Shown: positions 25,643 through 34,417, counted from the stretch's first letter. The stretch: DNA of 36,429 nt from Pseudomonadota bacterium (GCA_029781465.1 JAKOWQ010000183.1:1-36429), one strand, 5' to 3'. Made by a program: numbers and translations. The notes: a model not told the origin generated them from the letters alone.

Positions 25643-27215
25643 AGGGCACCAGCACCGTATCGCGCGGCTGGTCGAGCATGCCGGGATAATCGAGGATGCA
25701 ATGCAGCCCTCGGCTCTCGTGCCGCTCGAGCGCGGAGCGGACGATCAGTTCGGCGCATTGCAGCAGGTTTCTGAGCTCGATCAGGTCGGTCGAGACGCGG
25801 AAGTGGCCGTAATAGTCCTCAACCTCGTCGGTCAGGAGCTTGATCCGGTGGGCCGCGCGTTCGAGCCGCTTGGTGGTGCGCACGATGCCGACATAGTTCC
25901 ACATGAAGCGGCGGATTTCGGTCCAGTTCTGCTTGATGACCACTTCCTCATCGCTGTCGGTCACGCGGCTTTCGTCCCAGGCGCGGACCGGGGGCGGGGC
26001 ATCGAAGCTGTCCCAACGGGCAAGGATGTCGGCCGCTGCCGCCTCGCCGAAAACGAAGCATTCGAGCAGGCTGTTGGAGGCAAGCCGGTTGGCGCCGTGC
26101 AGCCCGCTTTCGGTGCATTCACCCGCGGCATAGAGCCCAGGCAGGTCGGTGCGGCCCGCCAGGTCGATCACGATCCCGCCGCAGGTGTAGTGCTGGGCGG
26201 GAACCACCGGGATCGGCTCCCTGGTCATGTCGATGCCCAGCGAGATCAGCTTGTCGTAAATGTTGGGGAAGTGTTCGCGCACGAATTCCGGCGGCTGGTG
26301 GCTGATGTCGAGGTGGACGAAATCGAGCCCGTCGCGCTTGATCTCGCTGTCATTGGCCCGCGCGACGATATCGCGCGGGGCCAGCTCGGCGCGCTCGTCG
26401 TAGTCGGGCATATAGCGGTGCCCGGTTTTCGGGTTGATAAGGTGTCCGCCCTCGCCGCGCACCGCCTCGGTGATGAGGAAGTTCTTGACCTCGAGGTTGT
26501 AGAGGCAGGTCGGGTGGAACTGCATCATTTCCATGTTGCCCACCCGGCAGCCCGCGCGCCAGGCCATCGCGATCCCGTCGCCGGTGGCCCCGCGCGGCGC
26601 GGTGGAGAACTGATAGACTCGCCCCGCGCCGCCCGTTGCCAGCACCGTGGCCCGCGCGGTGTGCGCCTCGACCTTGCCGGTCGCTTCGTCGAGGGCATAG
26701 ACTCCCCAGACCCGGCCCGATCCCGAATAGCGCTCCTCGTGGCGGCCGGTAATCAGATCGATGCAGGCTCGCCCCGGCAGCAGGGTAATGTTGGGGTTGG
26801 CCTGGGCGGCTTTGAGCAGGGCTTCCTGCACCGCCCAGCCGGTGGCGTCGGCAACGTGGACGATCCGGCGGTGGCTGTGCCCGCCTTCGCGGGTGAGATG
26901 GAGATGCTCGCCTTCGGTATTGAAGGGGACACCGAGTTCGATCAGCCGGTCGATCGCATGGGGCGCACGCTCGATCACGAATTCGACCGTCTCGAGCCGG
27001 TTCAGTCCCGCCCCGGCGACCATCGTATCGCGGATATGATCCTCAAAGGTATCCCCGGCGTCGAGCACCGCGGCGATCCCGCCCTGGGCCCAGGCGGTCG
27101 ACCCGCCGGTCAGATCGCCCTTTGCAAGAACGAGGACCTTGAGCCGCTCGGCCAGCGCCAGCGCCGCGGTCAGCCCGGCCGCGCCGGAACCCACGACGAT
27201 GACGTCGTGGGTCAC
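25641..27215 (-). CDS. nadB: L-aspartate oxidase
   Basis: A 524-residue flavoprotein, started by GTG at 27213-27215, overlapping the ABC ATPase stop by 4 bases (GTGA). It has VVGSGAAGLTAALALAE for FAD binding, GGSTAWAQGGIAAVL, the REGGHSHRRIVH active-site region, LATGGAGRVYQFSTAP, MEMMQFHPTCLY and ECTESGLHGANRLASNSLLE, all characteristic of NadB as opposed to succinate dehydrogenase. It oxidises aspartate to iminoaspartate for quinolinate and NAD synthesis. nadA and nadC are not in the window, unlike many bacteria where they cluster. Confidence 0.94.
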   Translation of the reverse strand: MTHDVIVVGSGAAGLTAALALAERLKVLVLAKGDLTGGSTAWAQGGIAAVLDAGDTFEDHIRDTMVAGAGLNRLETVEFVIERAPHAIDRLIELGVPFNTEGEHLHLTREGGHSHRRIVHVADATGWAVQEALLKAAQANPNITLLPGRACIDLITGRHEERYSGSGRVWGVYALDEATGKVEAHTARATVLATGGAGRVYQFSTAPRGATGDGIAMAWRAGCRVGNMEMMQFHPTCLYNLEVKNFLITEAVRGEGGHLINPKTGHRYMPDYDERAELAPRDIVARANDSEIKRDGLDFVHLDISHQPPEFVREHFPNIYDKLISLGIDMTREPIPVVPAQHYTCGGIVIDLAGRTDLPGLYAAGECTESGLHGANRLASNSLLECFVFGEAAAADILARWDSFDAPPPVRAWDESRVTDSDEEVVIKQNWTEIRRFMWNYVGIVRTTKRLERAAHRIKLLTDEVEDYYGHFRVSTDLIELRNLLQCAELIVRSALERHESRGLHCILDYPGMLDQPRDTVLVP

Positions 27216-28147
27216 GCCGCCGCCCGGCTGGTCAGGGCGACGAACACATCCTCCAGATCGGCCTCGCGGGTGGTAACGTCGACGATGGCGAAGCCCATGC
27301 CCTGGATCAGCGAAAGCACTTCGCCGGCATTGCTGCGGTCCTTGTCATAGGTGATCTCGATCACCTGATCGCCGGTCTTCTCGCACTTGTGGAAGGCCGG
27401 GTGCGAGGGGCATTCGCCAATCGGCTTGTCGAGCGTTACCACGACAACCTTTTCGCGCGCCATTTCAACCAGTTCGCGGGTTGGCTTGTTGGCGATCAGC
27501 TGGCCGTGGTTGATGATCGCGATACGGTCGCACAGCTGTTCGGCTTCTTCGAGGTAATGGGTGGTGAGCACCACGGTGACCCCGCCCGCGTTGAGCTCGC
27601 CCACCAGTTCCCACAGCTGGCGGCGCAGTTCGACATCGACCCCGGCGGTCGGTTCGTCGAGTACGATAACCGGGGGCATGTGGACCAGCGCCTTGGCGAT
27701 CAGCAGGCGGCGCTTCATCCCCCCCGAAAGGGTGCGGGCATAGGCATTGGCCTTGTCGGCCAGATGAACCTGGCCAAGCAGCTCGAGGCTGCGCCGCGCG
27801 GCCTTGGGCACGCCGTAGAGCCCGGCCTGGTTTTCCAGCACCTCGAAAGGGGTGAAGAAGGGATCGAATACCACTTCCTGCGGCACGATCCCGATCGCGC
27901 GCTTGGCGTTGCGGCTGTCGGCATCGATATCGAAGCCCCAGATTTCCGCGCTGCCGCTGGTTTTCATCACCAGCCCGGCAAGGATGTTGATCAGCGTGGA
28001 TTTGCCCGCGCCGTTGGGGCCGAGCAGCCCGAAGATCTGCCCTTGCGGCACGTCGAAACTCACTCCATCGAGCGCCAGCTTGGCCGGGGCGTTGCCGGCC
28101 GGGGCATAGCGCTTGACGAGATCCTTGATGCTGATTGCGGGAGGCAT
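27212..28147 (-). CDS. ABC transporter ATP-binding protein (ABC-2 type, YadG-like)
   Basis: The start used is the ATG at 28145-28147 (MPPAISIKDLVKRY), with AGGG 7 bases upstream; in-frame ATGs 6 and 15 bases further upstream are possible. The 311 residues show Walker A LLGPNGAGKST (41-51), Q-loop GIVPQE, signature TLSGGMKRRLLIAKAL, Walker B VIVLDEPTAGVD and the switch TTHYLEEAEQ. The C-terminal extension after about 220 is the kind found in drug/antibiotic-type ABC-2 ATPases. No permease gene is next to it, upstream or downstream. It overlaps nadB by 4 bases, so the two are coupled for no obvious functional reason. Confidence 0.9.
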   Translation of the reverse strand: MPPAISIKDLVKRYAPAGNAPAKLALDGVSFDVPQGQIFGLLGPNGAGKSTLINILAGLVMKTSGSAEIWGFDIDADSRNAKRAIGIVPQEVVFDPFFTPFEVLENQAGLYGVPKAARRSLELLGQVHLADKANAYARTLSGGMKRRLLIAKALVHMPPVIVLDEPTAGVDVELRRQLWELVGELNAGGVTVVLTTHYLEEAEQLCDRIAIINHGQLIANKPTRELVEMAREKVVVVTLDKPIGECPSHPAFHKCEKTGDQVIEITYDKDRSNAGEVLSLIQGMGFAIVDVTTREADLEDVFVALTSRAAA

Positions 28148-28294
28148 GTCCATGCCCTGCATTTGGGACAGGAAAGTGCCCGCGTAAAGCCCCAAGCAAG
28201 GGCGGAAAACGGGGATGGCGAACGATGATCCCTACCGCGCCGTTAACCATACCCCTGCAAGGTGCCTTCACCGCGCCGCGCTAGACCGGCCGGC

Positions 28295-28918
28295 ATGACC
28301 TGGGGGGTCTTCTGGCGCAGCACCGTGCTGCAACCGCTGAAACGCGCAGTTTGCGCGGGGGCGGCTTGCGCTCTGGTCACCGGATTCGCCACCCCCGCCA
28401 ACGCCGGTGAAGTCACCACCGCGACCGGATCGAGCCGGGCGACAATCGTGGCGCCGCTGACGCTGGTGAAGATCCAGGATCTCGATTTCGGGCGGATCGT
28501 CGCACGGCCCACCGCCGGAACGGTCACGGTCGATCAGATCACCGGGGCCTGTACGGTAACCGGCGCGATTCTCGAGGTCGGCACCTGCCACTATGCCAGC
28601 TTTGCCGGGATGGCCGGAGGGCGCAACATGAACGCCCGCATCTCGCTTGACAGCGTGGTCAACCTGACCGGTCCGGGCCAGACCATGGTACTCGACAACG
28701 TCAAGCTGGGGACCAATTCGACGATCAGCTTCGCCGGTAACACCAATGCCAATGGCCAGGGCGTGGGACTGACCCAGGGCAACGGCAACCAGCGCTACAC
28801 CATCGCCACATCGAGCGGCATCTTTGTGCTCAATGTTGGCGGCAGACTCAATGTCAACGCCAATCAGGCGGGGGGCACCTACACGGGATCGCTGACCGTT
28901 ACCGTGCAGTACCAGTAG
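28295..28918 (+). CDS. DUF4402 domain secreted protein
   Basis: The ATG at 28295 (MTWGVFWRSTVLQPLKRAV) yields 207 residues; a longer frame from 28262 adds a low-complexity start. An N-terminal signal peptide with AVCAGAACALVTGFATPANA ends near ANA-GE. The mature part has KIQDLDFGRIVARPTAGTVTV and many short beta strands with GN/TN turns, as in DUF4402 proteins. Those are small beta-sandwich exported or surface-associated proteins common in alphaproteobacteria, of unknown function. It is divergent from the ABC ATPase gene across about 150 bases. Confidence 0.82.
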   Translation: MTWGVFWRSTVLQPLKRAVCAGAACALVTGFATPANAGEVTTATGSSRATIVAPLTLVKIQDLDFGRIVARPTAGTVTVDQITGACTVTGAILEVGTCHYASFAGMAGGRNMNARISLDSVVNLTGPGQTMVLDNVKLGTNSTISFAGNTNANGQGVGLTQGNGNQRYTIATSSGIFVLNVGGRLNVNANQAGGTYTGSLTVTVQYQ

Positions 28919-28957
28919 ATATGGAAATCGCGCCGCCGCCCTGCTAAGGCCCGCGCC

Positions 28958-29155
28958 ATGAGCACCCCGCACGAAACCGCAATCGTCACCACCACCCGCG
29001 TTTGCTGCGATGGCGCCACCGGCATCCCCGGCGGCGCCGCGCTCGGTCATCCGCGCGTGTGGCTGGAAATCGACGAAAGCGGCGAGGCCGAATGCGGCTA
29101 TTGCGGCAAGCGCTTCGTGCTCAAGGGCGGCTCGGCGGACAAGGCCGCGGCCTGA
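28958..29155 (+). CDS. Small zinc-finger domain protein (CHCC type)
   Basis: A 65-residue protein with RVCCDGATG, GHPRVWLEIDESGEAECGYCGKRFVL. The spacing of Cys, His and the CGYC pair matches the zf-CHCC domain related to the NDUFS6 subunit of complex I. It would bind one zinc. It lies 39 bases after the DUF4402 gene and 37 bases before tldD. The link with neighbours is unclear. Confidence 0.82.
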   Translation: MSTPHETAIVTTTRVCCDGATGIPGGAALGHPRVWLEIDESGEAECGYCGKRFVLKGGSADKAAA

Positions 29156-29192
29156 CACTGGCGCTCCGGCGCCAAGGCCCTATATCGGGGCG

Positions 29193-30626
29193 ATGACCAG
29201 TCCCGATCCGCGTTCGCTGCTCTATCGTCAGCTCGATCCCGCCCGTGCCCAGGCGCTGACCGCCGAGGCGCTGGCGCGGTGCGACGATGGCGAGCTGTTC
29301 CTCCAGTTCATCGCCTCGGAAACCTTCGTCTTCGATGACGGGCGGCTCAAGACCGCGGACTATTCGCGCGATTCCGGCTTCGGCTTGCGCGGGCTTTCGG
29401 GCGAGATGACCGGCTTTGCCCATGCCAACGAGATCAGTGAGAGCGCGATCCGCCGTGCGGGCGAAACGCTGCAACTGCTCGATCCGGCCAGGGGCCAGCC
29501 CGCGCCTCCCCCGCGCCAGAGCAACCGCCATCTCTATACCGATCTGTCGCCGCTCGATGCGCTGCCCTTTGCGGACAAGGTCCGCCTGCTCGAAACCATC
29601 GACGCAGCGGCGCGGGCGCGCGATCCGCGCGTGGCGCAAGTCAGCGCCAGTCTGGCGGCGAGCTGGTCGGTGGTGGAGATCGTGCGCGCCGACGGGTTCG
29701 TCGCCCACGATGTGCGCCCGCAGGTGCGGCTCAACGTCAGCATCGTGGCCGAGGCCAACGGCCGGCGCGAAACCGGCAGTTTCGGGATCGGCGGTCGGCG
29801 GCTCTACGACGATCTGTTCGCGCCGGAAACCTGGAACCGCGCGATCGACCAGGCGCTGGCCCAGGCATTGACCAATCTCGAAAGCGTCGCCGCTCCTGCC
29901 GGTGAGATGACCGTGCTGCTTGGCCCCGGCTGGCCCGGGGTGCTGCTGCACGAGGCGGTCGGTCACGGGCTTGAGGGCGATTTCAACCGCAAGGGGACCT
30001 CGGCTTTTTCGGGCCGGATCGGCGAGCGCGTCGGCGCACCGGGCGTGACGGTGATCGACGATGGCTCGCTTGTCTCGCCGCTGGGCGGGGGGCGGCGCGG
30101 CTCGCTTTCGATCGACGATGAAGGCACACCCACAGGGGAAACCGTGCTGATCGAGGACGGGATCCTGAAAGGCTACATGCAGGACCGGCTCAACGCCCGG
30201 CTGATGGGAGTAGCCCCCACCGGTAACGGGCGGCGCGAGAGCTATGCCCATGCGCCGCTGCCACGGATGACCAACACCTTCATGCGCGGCGGCAACGACG
30301 ATCCGGCGGAGCTGCTGGGACGCGTGAAGAACGGGATCTTCGCCAAGAGCTTTGGCGGCGGGCAGGTCGATATCGTTTCGGGCAAGTTCGTCTTTTCCTG
30401 TACCGAGGCCTACCGGATCGAAAACGGAAAGCTGGGCGCGCCGATCAAGGGAGCGACGCTGATCGGCGACGGCCCCAGCGTGCTGACCCGGGTAACCGGG
30501 ATCGGCAACGACATGGCGCTCGACGAAGGGATTGGCGTTTGCGGCAAGGGCGGGCAGAGCGTTCCCGCCGGGGTCGGCCAGCCCACCCTGCTGGTCGAGG
30601 GGCTGACCGTGGGCGGAACGGGCTGA
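29193..30626 (+). CDS. tldD: Metalloprotease TldD
   Basis: The start is the ATG at 29193 (MTSPDPRSLLYRQLD); a longer open frame upstream overlaps the zinc-finger gene and is not coding. The 477 residues include the HExxxH zinc motif as H253-E254...H258 in LLHEAVGHGLEGD, LSIDDEGTPTGETVLIEDGIL, the RRESYAHAPLPRMTNTFM segment and KSFGGGQVDIVSGKFVFSCTEAY, all TldD hallmarks. With TldE/PmbA it forms a heterodimeric protease that processes small modified peptides and degrades CcdA in E. coli. tldE is not in the window. Confidence 0.94.
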   Translation: MTSPDPRSLLYRQLDPARAQALTAEALARCDDGELFLQFIASETFVFDDGRLKTADYSRDSGFGLRGLSGEMTGFAHANEISESAIRRAGETLQLLDPARGQPAPPPRQSNRHLYTDLSPLDALPFADKVRLLETIDAAARARDPRVAQVSASLAASWSVVEIVRADGFVAHDVRPQVRLNVSIVAEANGRRETGSFGIGGRRLYDDLFAPETWNRAIDQALAQALTNLESVAAPAGEMTVLLGPGWPGVLLHEAVGHGLEGDFNRKGTSAFSGRIGERVGAPGVTVIDDGSLVSPLGGGRRGSLSIDDEGTPTGETVLIEDGILKGYMQDRLNARLMGVAPTGNGRRESYAHAPLPRMTNTFMRGGNDDPAELLGRVKNGIFAKSFGGGQVDIVSGKFVFSCTEAYRIENGKLGAPIKGATLIGDGPSVLTRVTGIGNDMALDEGIGVCGKGGQSVPAGVGQPTLLVEGLTVGGTG

Positions 30627-30685
30627 TCCGTCAGCCGCCGTTCAGGTAGGTGTGATAGCATCTCATCCATCCAAGGAGATCCGAC

Positions 30686-31087
30686 ATGCGCAAGCTTGCA
30701 ACCGCCCTCACCGCCGCCGCGATGCTGCTGGGTGGCACCGCGCTGGAAGCCAAACCCAAGCTCACTCCCGAACAGCGACTGGAGAAATTGCTTGAGGGGC
30801 GCGAGGCCGGCAAGCCGGTGCACTGCCTGCCGATGTGGCAGACCAGCGAGATGGAGATCATCGATCACGTCGCGATTGTCTATGGCCGCGGCGAAACGAT
30901 CTGGGTCAACCGTCCCAAGGATCCCAAATACCTCGATTCCGACGATATCCTGGTGACCCGCACCTATGGCACCGAGCTGTGCGATCTCGATATCGTGCAC
31001 ACGATCGATCGCTCCTCGCACTTCACCACCGGCTTCATCAGCCTGGGCGAATTTGTCCCCTACAAGCGGGTCAAGCCCGCCGAATAG
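30686..31087 (+). CDS. Small secreted protein of unknown function
   Basis: A 133-residue protein with a clear signal peptide, MRKLATALTAAAMLLGGTALEA, and a strong ribosome site AAGGAG 8 bases before the ATG. The mature part includes LTPEQRLEKLLEGREAGKPV, CLPMWQTSEMEIIDH, GRGETIWVNRP and a C-terminal TTGFISLGEFVPYKRV. Two Cys (HCLP and TELCDLD) could form a disulfide in the periplasm. I have no confident function. It is closed by a strong terminator at 31114. Confidence 0.78.
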   Translation: MRKLATALTAAAMLLGGTALEAKPKLTPEQRLEKLLEGREAGKPVHCLPMWQTSEMEIIDHVAIVYGRGETIWVNRPKDPKYLDSDDILVTRTYGTELCDLDIVHTIDRSSHFTTGFISLGEFVPYKRVKPAE

Positions 31088-31113
31088 GGCACTCCATACC
31101 GATTGACAGCGAG

Positions 31114-31146
31114 CGCCGCCCGGAGCGATCCGGGCGGTGTTTTTTT
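31114..31146 (+). terminator. Rho-independent terminator
   Basis: A perfect 9-bp GC stem, CCGCCCGGA (31116-31124) and TCCGGGCGG (31129-31137), with a GCGA loop, followed by TGTTTTTTT. It lies 27 bases after the small secreted protein gene and separates it from the P450 unit. Confidence 0.9.
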
Positions 31147-31152
31147 GGTGGC

Positions 31153-31190
31153 TTGACTCCGTCCGGCAAACAATTAGGGTCCGTACCCTA
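31153..31190 (+). promoter_or_regulatory. Putative P450 promoter with overlapping palindromic operator
   Basis: TTGACT (31153-31158) and TAGGGT (31175-31180) form a -35/-10 pair with 16-base spacing. The -10 is the left arm of the palindrome TAGGGT-CCGT-ACCCTA (31175-31190). It lies 31 bases upstream of the P450 start and is a natural site for the TetR repressor encoded downstream. Promoter and binding are inferred. Confidence 0.6.
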
Positions 31191-31221
31191 GAACGGCCAT
31201 GCAAGGCCGGGGGAGAGGACC

Positions 31222-32472
31222 ATGGCAACCGCAGCACCGCTGGAACGCACCCAATCGCCGATCGCGCCGATCGATGTTTCGCGCAAGGAGCTCTACGAAG
31301 GTGAGGGCTGGCAGGAACCGTTCCGCACCCTGCGTGCCGAGGCGCCGATCCAGTACGTTCCCGACAGCGAATTCGGCCCCTACTGGTCGGTCAGCACCTA
31401 CAAGCCGATCGTCCACGTCGAGGCGCTGCCCAAGATCTTTTCCTCAAGCTGGGAATACGGCGGGATCGCGATCCCCGGCAAGGTCGACGAGCTGATCGAG
31501 GGCGAGATCCGCATGCCGATGTTCATCGCCATGGACCCGCCGCACCATACCGCGCAGCGCCGCACCGTGGCCCCCAGCTTCGGCCCTTCCGAGGTCGCGG
31601 CGATGAAGGCCGAAGTCCAGCAGCGCACCGCCGAGGTGCTTGACAGTCTGCCGATCGGCGAGGCGTTCAACTGGGTTGACCGGGTTTCGATCGAGCTGAC
31701 CACCGGAATGCTCGCCCGGCTGTTCGACTTCCCCTGGGAAGAACGCCACAAACTGACATACTGGTCGGACATGGGCGGCAACGTCGAGGCGATGAAACGC
31801 CCAGAGGATATCGCCAAGCGCAACGCCGCCCTGTTCGAGATGGGCGCTGCCTTTGCCGAACTGTGGCAGCAGAAGATCGCCAATCCGGGCAAGGACCTGA
31901 TCTCGGTCATGCTGCGCAGCGATGCGATGAGCACGATGAGCCAGGAAGAATTCATCGGCAACCTGATCCTGCTGATCGTCGGCGGCAACGACACCACCCG
32001 CAATTCGATGTCGGCCTTTGCCTGGGGGCTCGAACAGTTTCCCGATCAGCGCGCCAAGCTTGAGGCCGATCCCTCGCTGATTCCCAACGCGGTGCAGGAA
32101 CTGGTGCGCTGGCAGACCCCGCTGGCGCACATGCGCCGCACAGTCCAGGAAGATACCGAGCTGGAAGGGGTGACCATGAAAAAGGGCGACAAGGTCGTGC
32201 TGTGGTACATCTCGGCCAACCGCGACGAGTCCGTGTTTGCCGATGCCGACAAGGTGATCGTCGATCGCGAGAACGCCCGCCGCCATCTGTCCTTCGGCTA
32301 TGGCATCCACCGCTGCGTCGGCGCGCGGGTGGCCGAATTGCAGCTCACCACCCTGCTCGAGGAAATGGCCAAGCGGCGCCTGCGCGCCAATGTGGTGCGC
32401 GAGCCGGTGCGGGTGGCAACCTGCTTCGTTCACGGCTACAAGGAAGTCATGGTCGAGCTGTCGCACTACTGA
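31222..32472 (+). CDS. Cytochrome P450, CYP153-like alkane hydroxylase
   Basis: The 416-residue soluble P450 has the I-helix GGNDTT (254-259), the ExxR pair E293-R296 in ELVRWQTPLAHMRRT and the heme signature FGYGIHRCVG with C365. Segments such as MPMFIAMDPPHHTAQRRTVAP and FNWVDRVSIELTTGMLARLFDFPWEER are distinctive of CYP153A terminal alkane hydroxylases, though substrate is not proved. It needs a ferredoxin and reductase, neither of which is nearby. GGGGGAGAGG lies before the ATG. A TetR gene begins at its stop codon (TGATG), so they are co-transcribed. Confidence 0.9.
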   Translation: MATAAPLERTQSPIAPIDVSRKELYEGEGWQEPFRTLRAEAPIQYVPDSEFGPYWSVSTYKPIVHVEALPKIFSSSWEYGGIAIPGKVDELIEGEIRMPMFIAMDPPHHTAQRRTVAPSFGPSEVAAMKAEVQQRTAEVLDSLPIGEAFNWVDRVSIELTTGMLARLFDFPWEERHKLTYWSDMGGNVEAMKRPEDIAKRNAALFEMGAAFAELWQQKIANPGKDLISVMLRSDAMSTMSQEEFIGNLILLIVGGNDTTRNSMSAFAWGLEQFPDQRAKLEADPSLIPNAVQELVRWQTPLAHMRRTVQEDTELEGVTMKKGDKVVLWYISANRDESVFADADKVIVDRENARRHLSFGYGIHRCVGARVAELQLTTLLEEMAKRRLRANVVREPVRVATCFVHGYKEVMVELSHY

Positions 32473-33113
32473 TGAAGACCCGCGACCGGATCGTTCTGGA
32501 GGCCCGCGCGCTGTTCAACGAGCAGGGCTATGGCAATGTCACCACGGCGATGCTGGCGGCGCATCTCGGCATCGCCGAGGGCAATCTGTGGTACCATTTC
32601 AAGACCCGCCAGGCCCTGCTTGAGGCGATTGCCGAGCAATTCGCCTCGCGGATCGATGCACGGCTCGACATGGTGCCCGATGCGCTCGATCCGATCGGCA
32701 GCTATGCCCGCATGCTGGGGCGGCTGATGGCGGAGCTGAGCGATTTCCGCTTCATCTACCGCGATCAGGCGAGCTACGGCGAGCATGTCGAACCGGTCGC
32801 GGGCAAAGCTCCGGGCTGGCTGGGGCGGACCTTTGACCAGCTTGAGCGCTATTTCGATACGCTGGCCGATGCCGGGCTGCTTGACTGGCCGCGCGAACGG
32901 CTGCGCGATCTGGCGATCAACACCACGATCATCCTGCGCTACGGGCTGGAACACTATCGCGAAATGGGCGAGCCGACCGGGGCCGGATCGGGGGCCGTGC
33001 GCCGCACTCTGCACCGCCACCTGACCCTGTTCGAACACCGCCTCGCCCCCGAAGCCGCGATCCGGCTGCACGAGGCGATCGAGGCGATCGGCGCGCGCGC
33101 GCTGGCGGCCTGA
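32472..33113 (+). CDS. TetR/AcrR family transcriptional regulator
   Basis: The ATG at 32472 overlaps the P450 stop by one base, giving 213 residues. The N-terminal helix-turn-helix is DRIVLEARALFNEQGYGNVT followed by AAHLGIAEGNLWYHFKTRQAL. A ligand domain follows, with FRFIYRDQASYGEHVEP near its middle, as in a TetR group with a C-terminal acyl/fatty-acid-type domain. Co-transcription with the P450 and a palindrome over the likely -10 suggest autoregulation of the unit, possibly responding to an alkane, alcohol or fatty-acid product. The ligand is inferred only. Confidence 0.9.
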   Translation: MKTRDRIVLEARALFNEQGYGNVTTAMLAAHLGIAEGNLWYHFKTRQALLEAIAEQFASRIDARLDMVPDALDPIGSYARMLGRLMAELSDFRFIYRDQASYGEHVEPVAGKAPGWLGRTFDQLERYFDTLADAGLLDWPRERLRDLAINTTIILRYGLEHYREMGEPTGAGSGAVRRTLHRHLTLFEHRLAPEAAIRLHEAIEAIGARALAA

Positions 33114-33137
33114 ACCGCTTGGCGCTATGGCGCCGCC

Positions 33138-33632
33138 ATGACCAGCCAAGCGATCCTCGTTCTCACCACCGGCGGAACCATCGACAAGGCCTATTTCGAT
33201 GCGCTGTCGGAATATCAGATCGTCGAAAGCGGGATCCCCGCCTTGCTGAACGAAGCCCGCGTTGCCCTGCCATTCCGGGTGATCGAGCTGATGCGCAAGG
33301 ACAGCCTTGAGCTGACCGAGGCCGACCGGGCGCTGATTGCCAGCGCCGCGCGCGAGGCGCCCGAAAGCCGCATCGTCGTGACCCACGGCACCGACACCAT
33401 GACCGACACCGCCCGCGTCCTCGCCGCCGATGTACCGGGCAAGACCATTGTCCTCACCGGCGCGCTGACCCCGGCGCGCTTTGCCGAAACCGACGCGCCC
33501 TTCAACCTCGGCATGGCCTTCGCGGCGGCCCAGACCTGCCCGGCGGGGGTGTGGATCGCGATGAGCGGCGAGGTGTTCGACGGCCTGAGGGTGCGCAAGG
33601 ATCGGGCGGCGGGCAAGTTCGTGGCGGCCTGA
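33138..33632 (+). CDS. Single-domain asparaginase-like protein
   Basis: The 164-residue protein matches the N-terminal domain of L-asparaginases: LTTGGTIDKAYFD near the start with the first catalytic Thr, and VVTHGTDTMTDTARVL with the second Thr-Asp pair. TIVLTGALTPARFAETDAP also fits the family. The usual C-terminal domain is missing, and there is no sign of it in the next frame, so this is a short family member rather than a frameshift. Such proteins may lack or change amidohydrolase activity. It lies 24 bases after the TetR gene on the same strand. Confidence 0.82.
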   Translation: MTSQAILVLTTGGTIDKAYFDALSEYQIVESGIPALLNEARVALPFRVIELMRKDSLELTEADRALIASAAREAPESRIVVTHGTDTMTDTARVLAADVPGKTIVLTGALTPARFAETDAPFNLGMAFAAAQTCPAGVWIAMSGEVFDGLRVRKDRAAGKFVAA

Positions 33633-33650
33633 TCGCCGGATCGCGGCTTG

Positions 33651-34337
33651 TTATCGCAGCCGCGCGGCCGCCTCCTGGGCCTGGGCTTGGCACTTCGAAG
33701 CAAGCGGGGCCAGCCGCTCGAGATAGGATTCGAGCAGCGCAGGCGGGGCCAGTTCGGGCCGGCCACTGTCAAACGGCGGAGCGGGGGCATATTCCAGGCC
33801 GAGCTGGATCGTCCGCGCCAGATCCTCGCCGCCGATTTCGGCCAGCACGGTCAGGGCAAAGTCGATCCCCGCGGTCACCCCGCCCCCGGTGATCAGCTTG
33901 CCGTCGCGCACGACCCGGGCTGGATCGGGAACGGCGCCGAATGCGGCAAGCAGATCCCGCCAGGCCCAGTGACAGGCGGCACGCTTGCCGCCAAGCAGAC
34001 CCGCGGCGCCGAGGATCAGCGATCCCGTGCAGACCGACGTGACATAGCGCGCGGTATCGGCAAGGCGGCGAATCTGGCCGACGAAAGCCCGATCGAGCGC
34101 CCAGTCGAGCGCGTTGCCGCCGCCGGGCACGCACAGCAGGTCGCAGCGTTCGATCCCGGCGATCGGCACGGTTCCGGCAAAGGAGAGGCCATCGGCCGGA
34201 ACCTCGCCGCCAGCCGGGCTGGCGATGATCGTCACGCTGTCTGGCAGCCGCGAGATGAACTGGTGCGGCCCGGTAAAATCGAGATGGGTCATGCCGGGAT
34301 ATATCGCGAAAACGACGGTGAAAGGCTGGTCGGGCAT
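33651..34337 (-). CDS. DJ-1/PfpI family protein, isonitrile hydratase-like
   Basis: The start used is the ATG at 34335-34337 (MPDQPFTVVFAIYPG), with TGGAG upstream; 228 residues. The fold has VVFAIYPGMTHLDFTGPHQ, LLCVPGGGNALDWAL and the nucleophile elbow SVCTGSLILGAAGLLGGKRA, then HWAWRDLLAAFGA and TGGGVTAGIDFALTV. This pattern is shared by isonitrile hydratase (InhA) and related hydratases, with the elbow Cys as nucleophile. It would hydrate isonitriles or similar groups to N-formamides, but substrate is uncertain. It is divergent from a GlxA-type regulator across 80 bases. Confidence 0.85.
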   Translation of the reverse strand: MPDQPFTVVFAIYPGMTHLDFTGPHQFISRLPDSVTIIASPAGGEVPADGLSFAGTVPIAGIERCDLLCVPGGGNALDWALDRAFVGQIRRLADTARYVTSVCTGSLILGAAGLLGGKRAACHWAWRDLLAAFGAVPDPARVVRDGKLITGGGVTAGIDFALTVLAEIGGEDLARTIQLGLEYAPAPPFDSGRPELAPPALLESYLERLAPLASKCQAQAQEAAARLR

Positions 34338-34417
34338 CGGCTCACTCCAGGGATTACGGCTCTTCACTGCCATTGCGGCGATCTTGACGAAATGACATTG
34401 ATCCCTCAATTCGGGCC

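Noticed and set aside
25464-27350. 628-codon plus-strand frame antisense to nadB
   Set aside because: Shadow of nadB; no domain pattern, and the nadB frame has full family motifs.
30612-30634. GGCTGA-TCCG-TCAGCC hairpin at the tldD stop
   Set aside because: Short 6-bp stem with no T-tract, so it does not qualify as a terminator.
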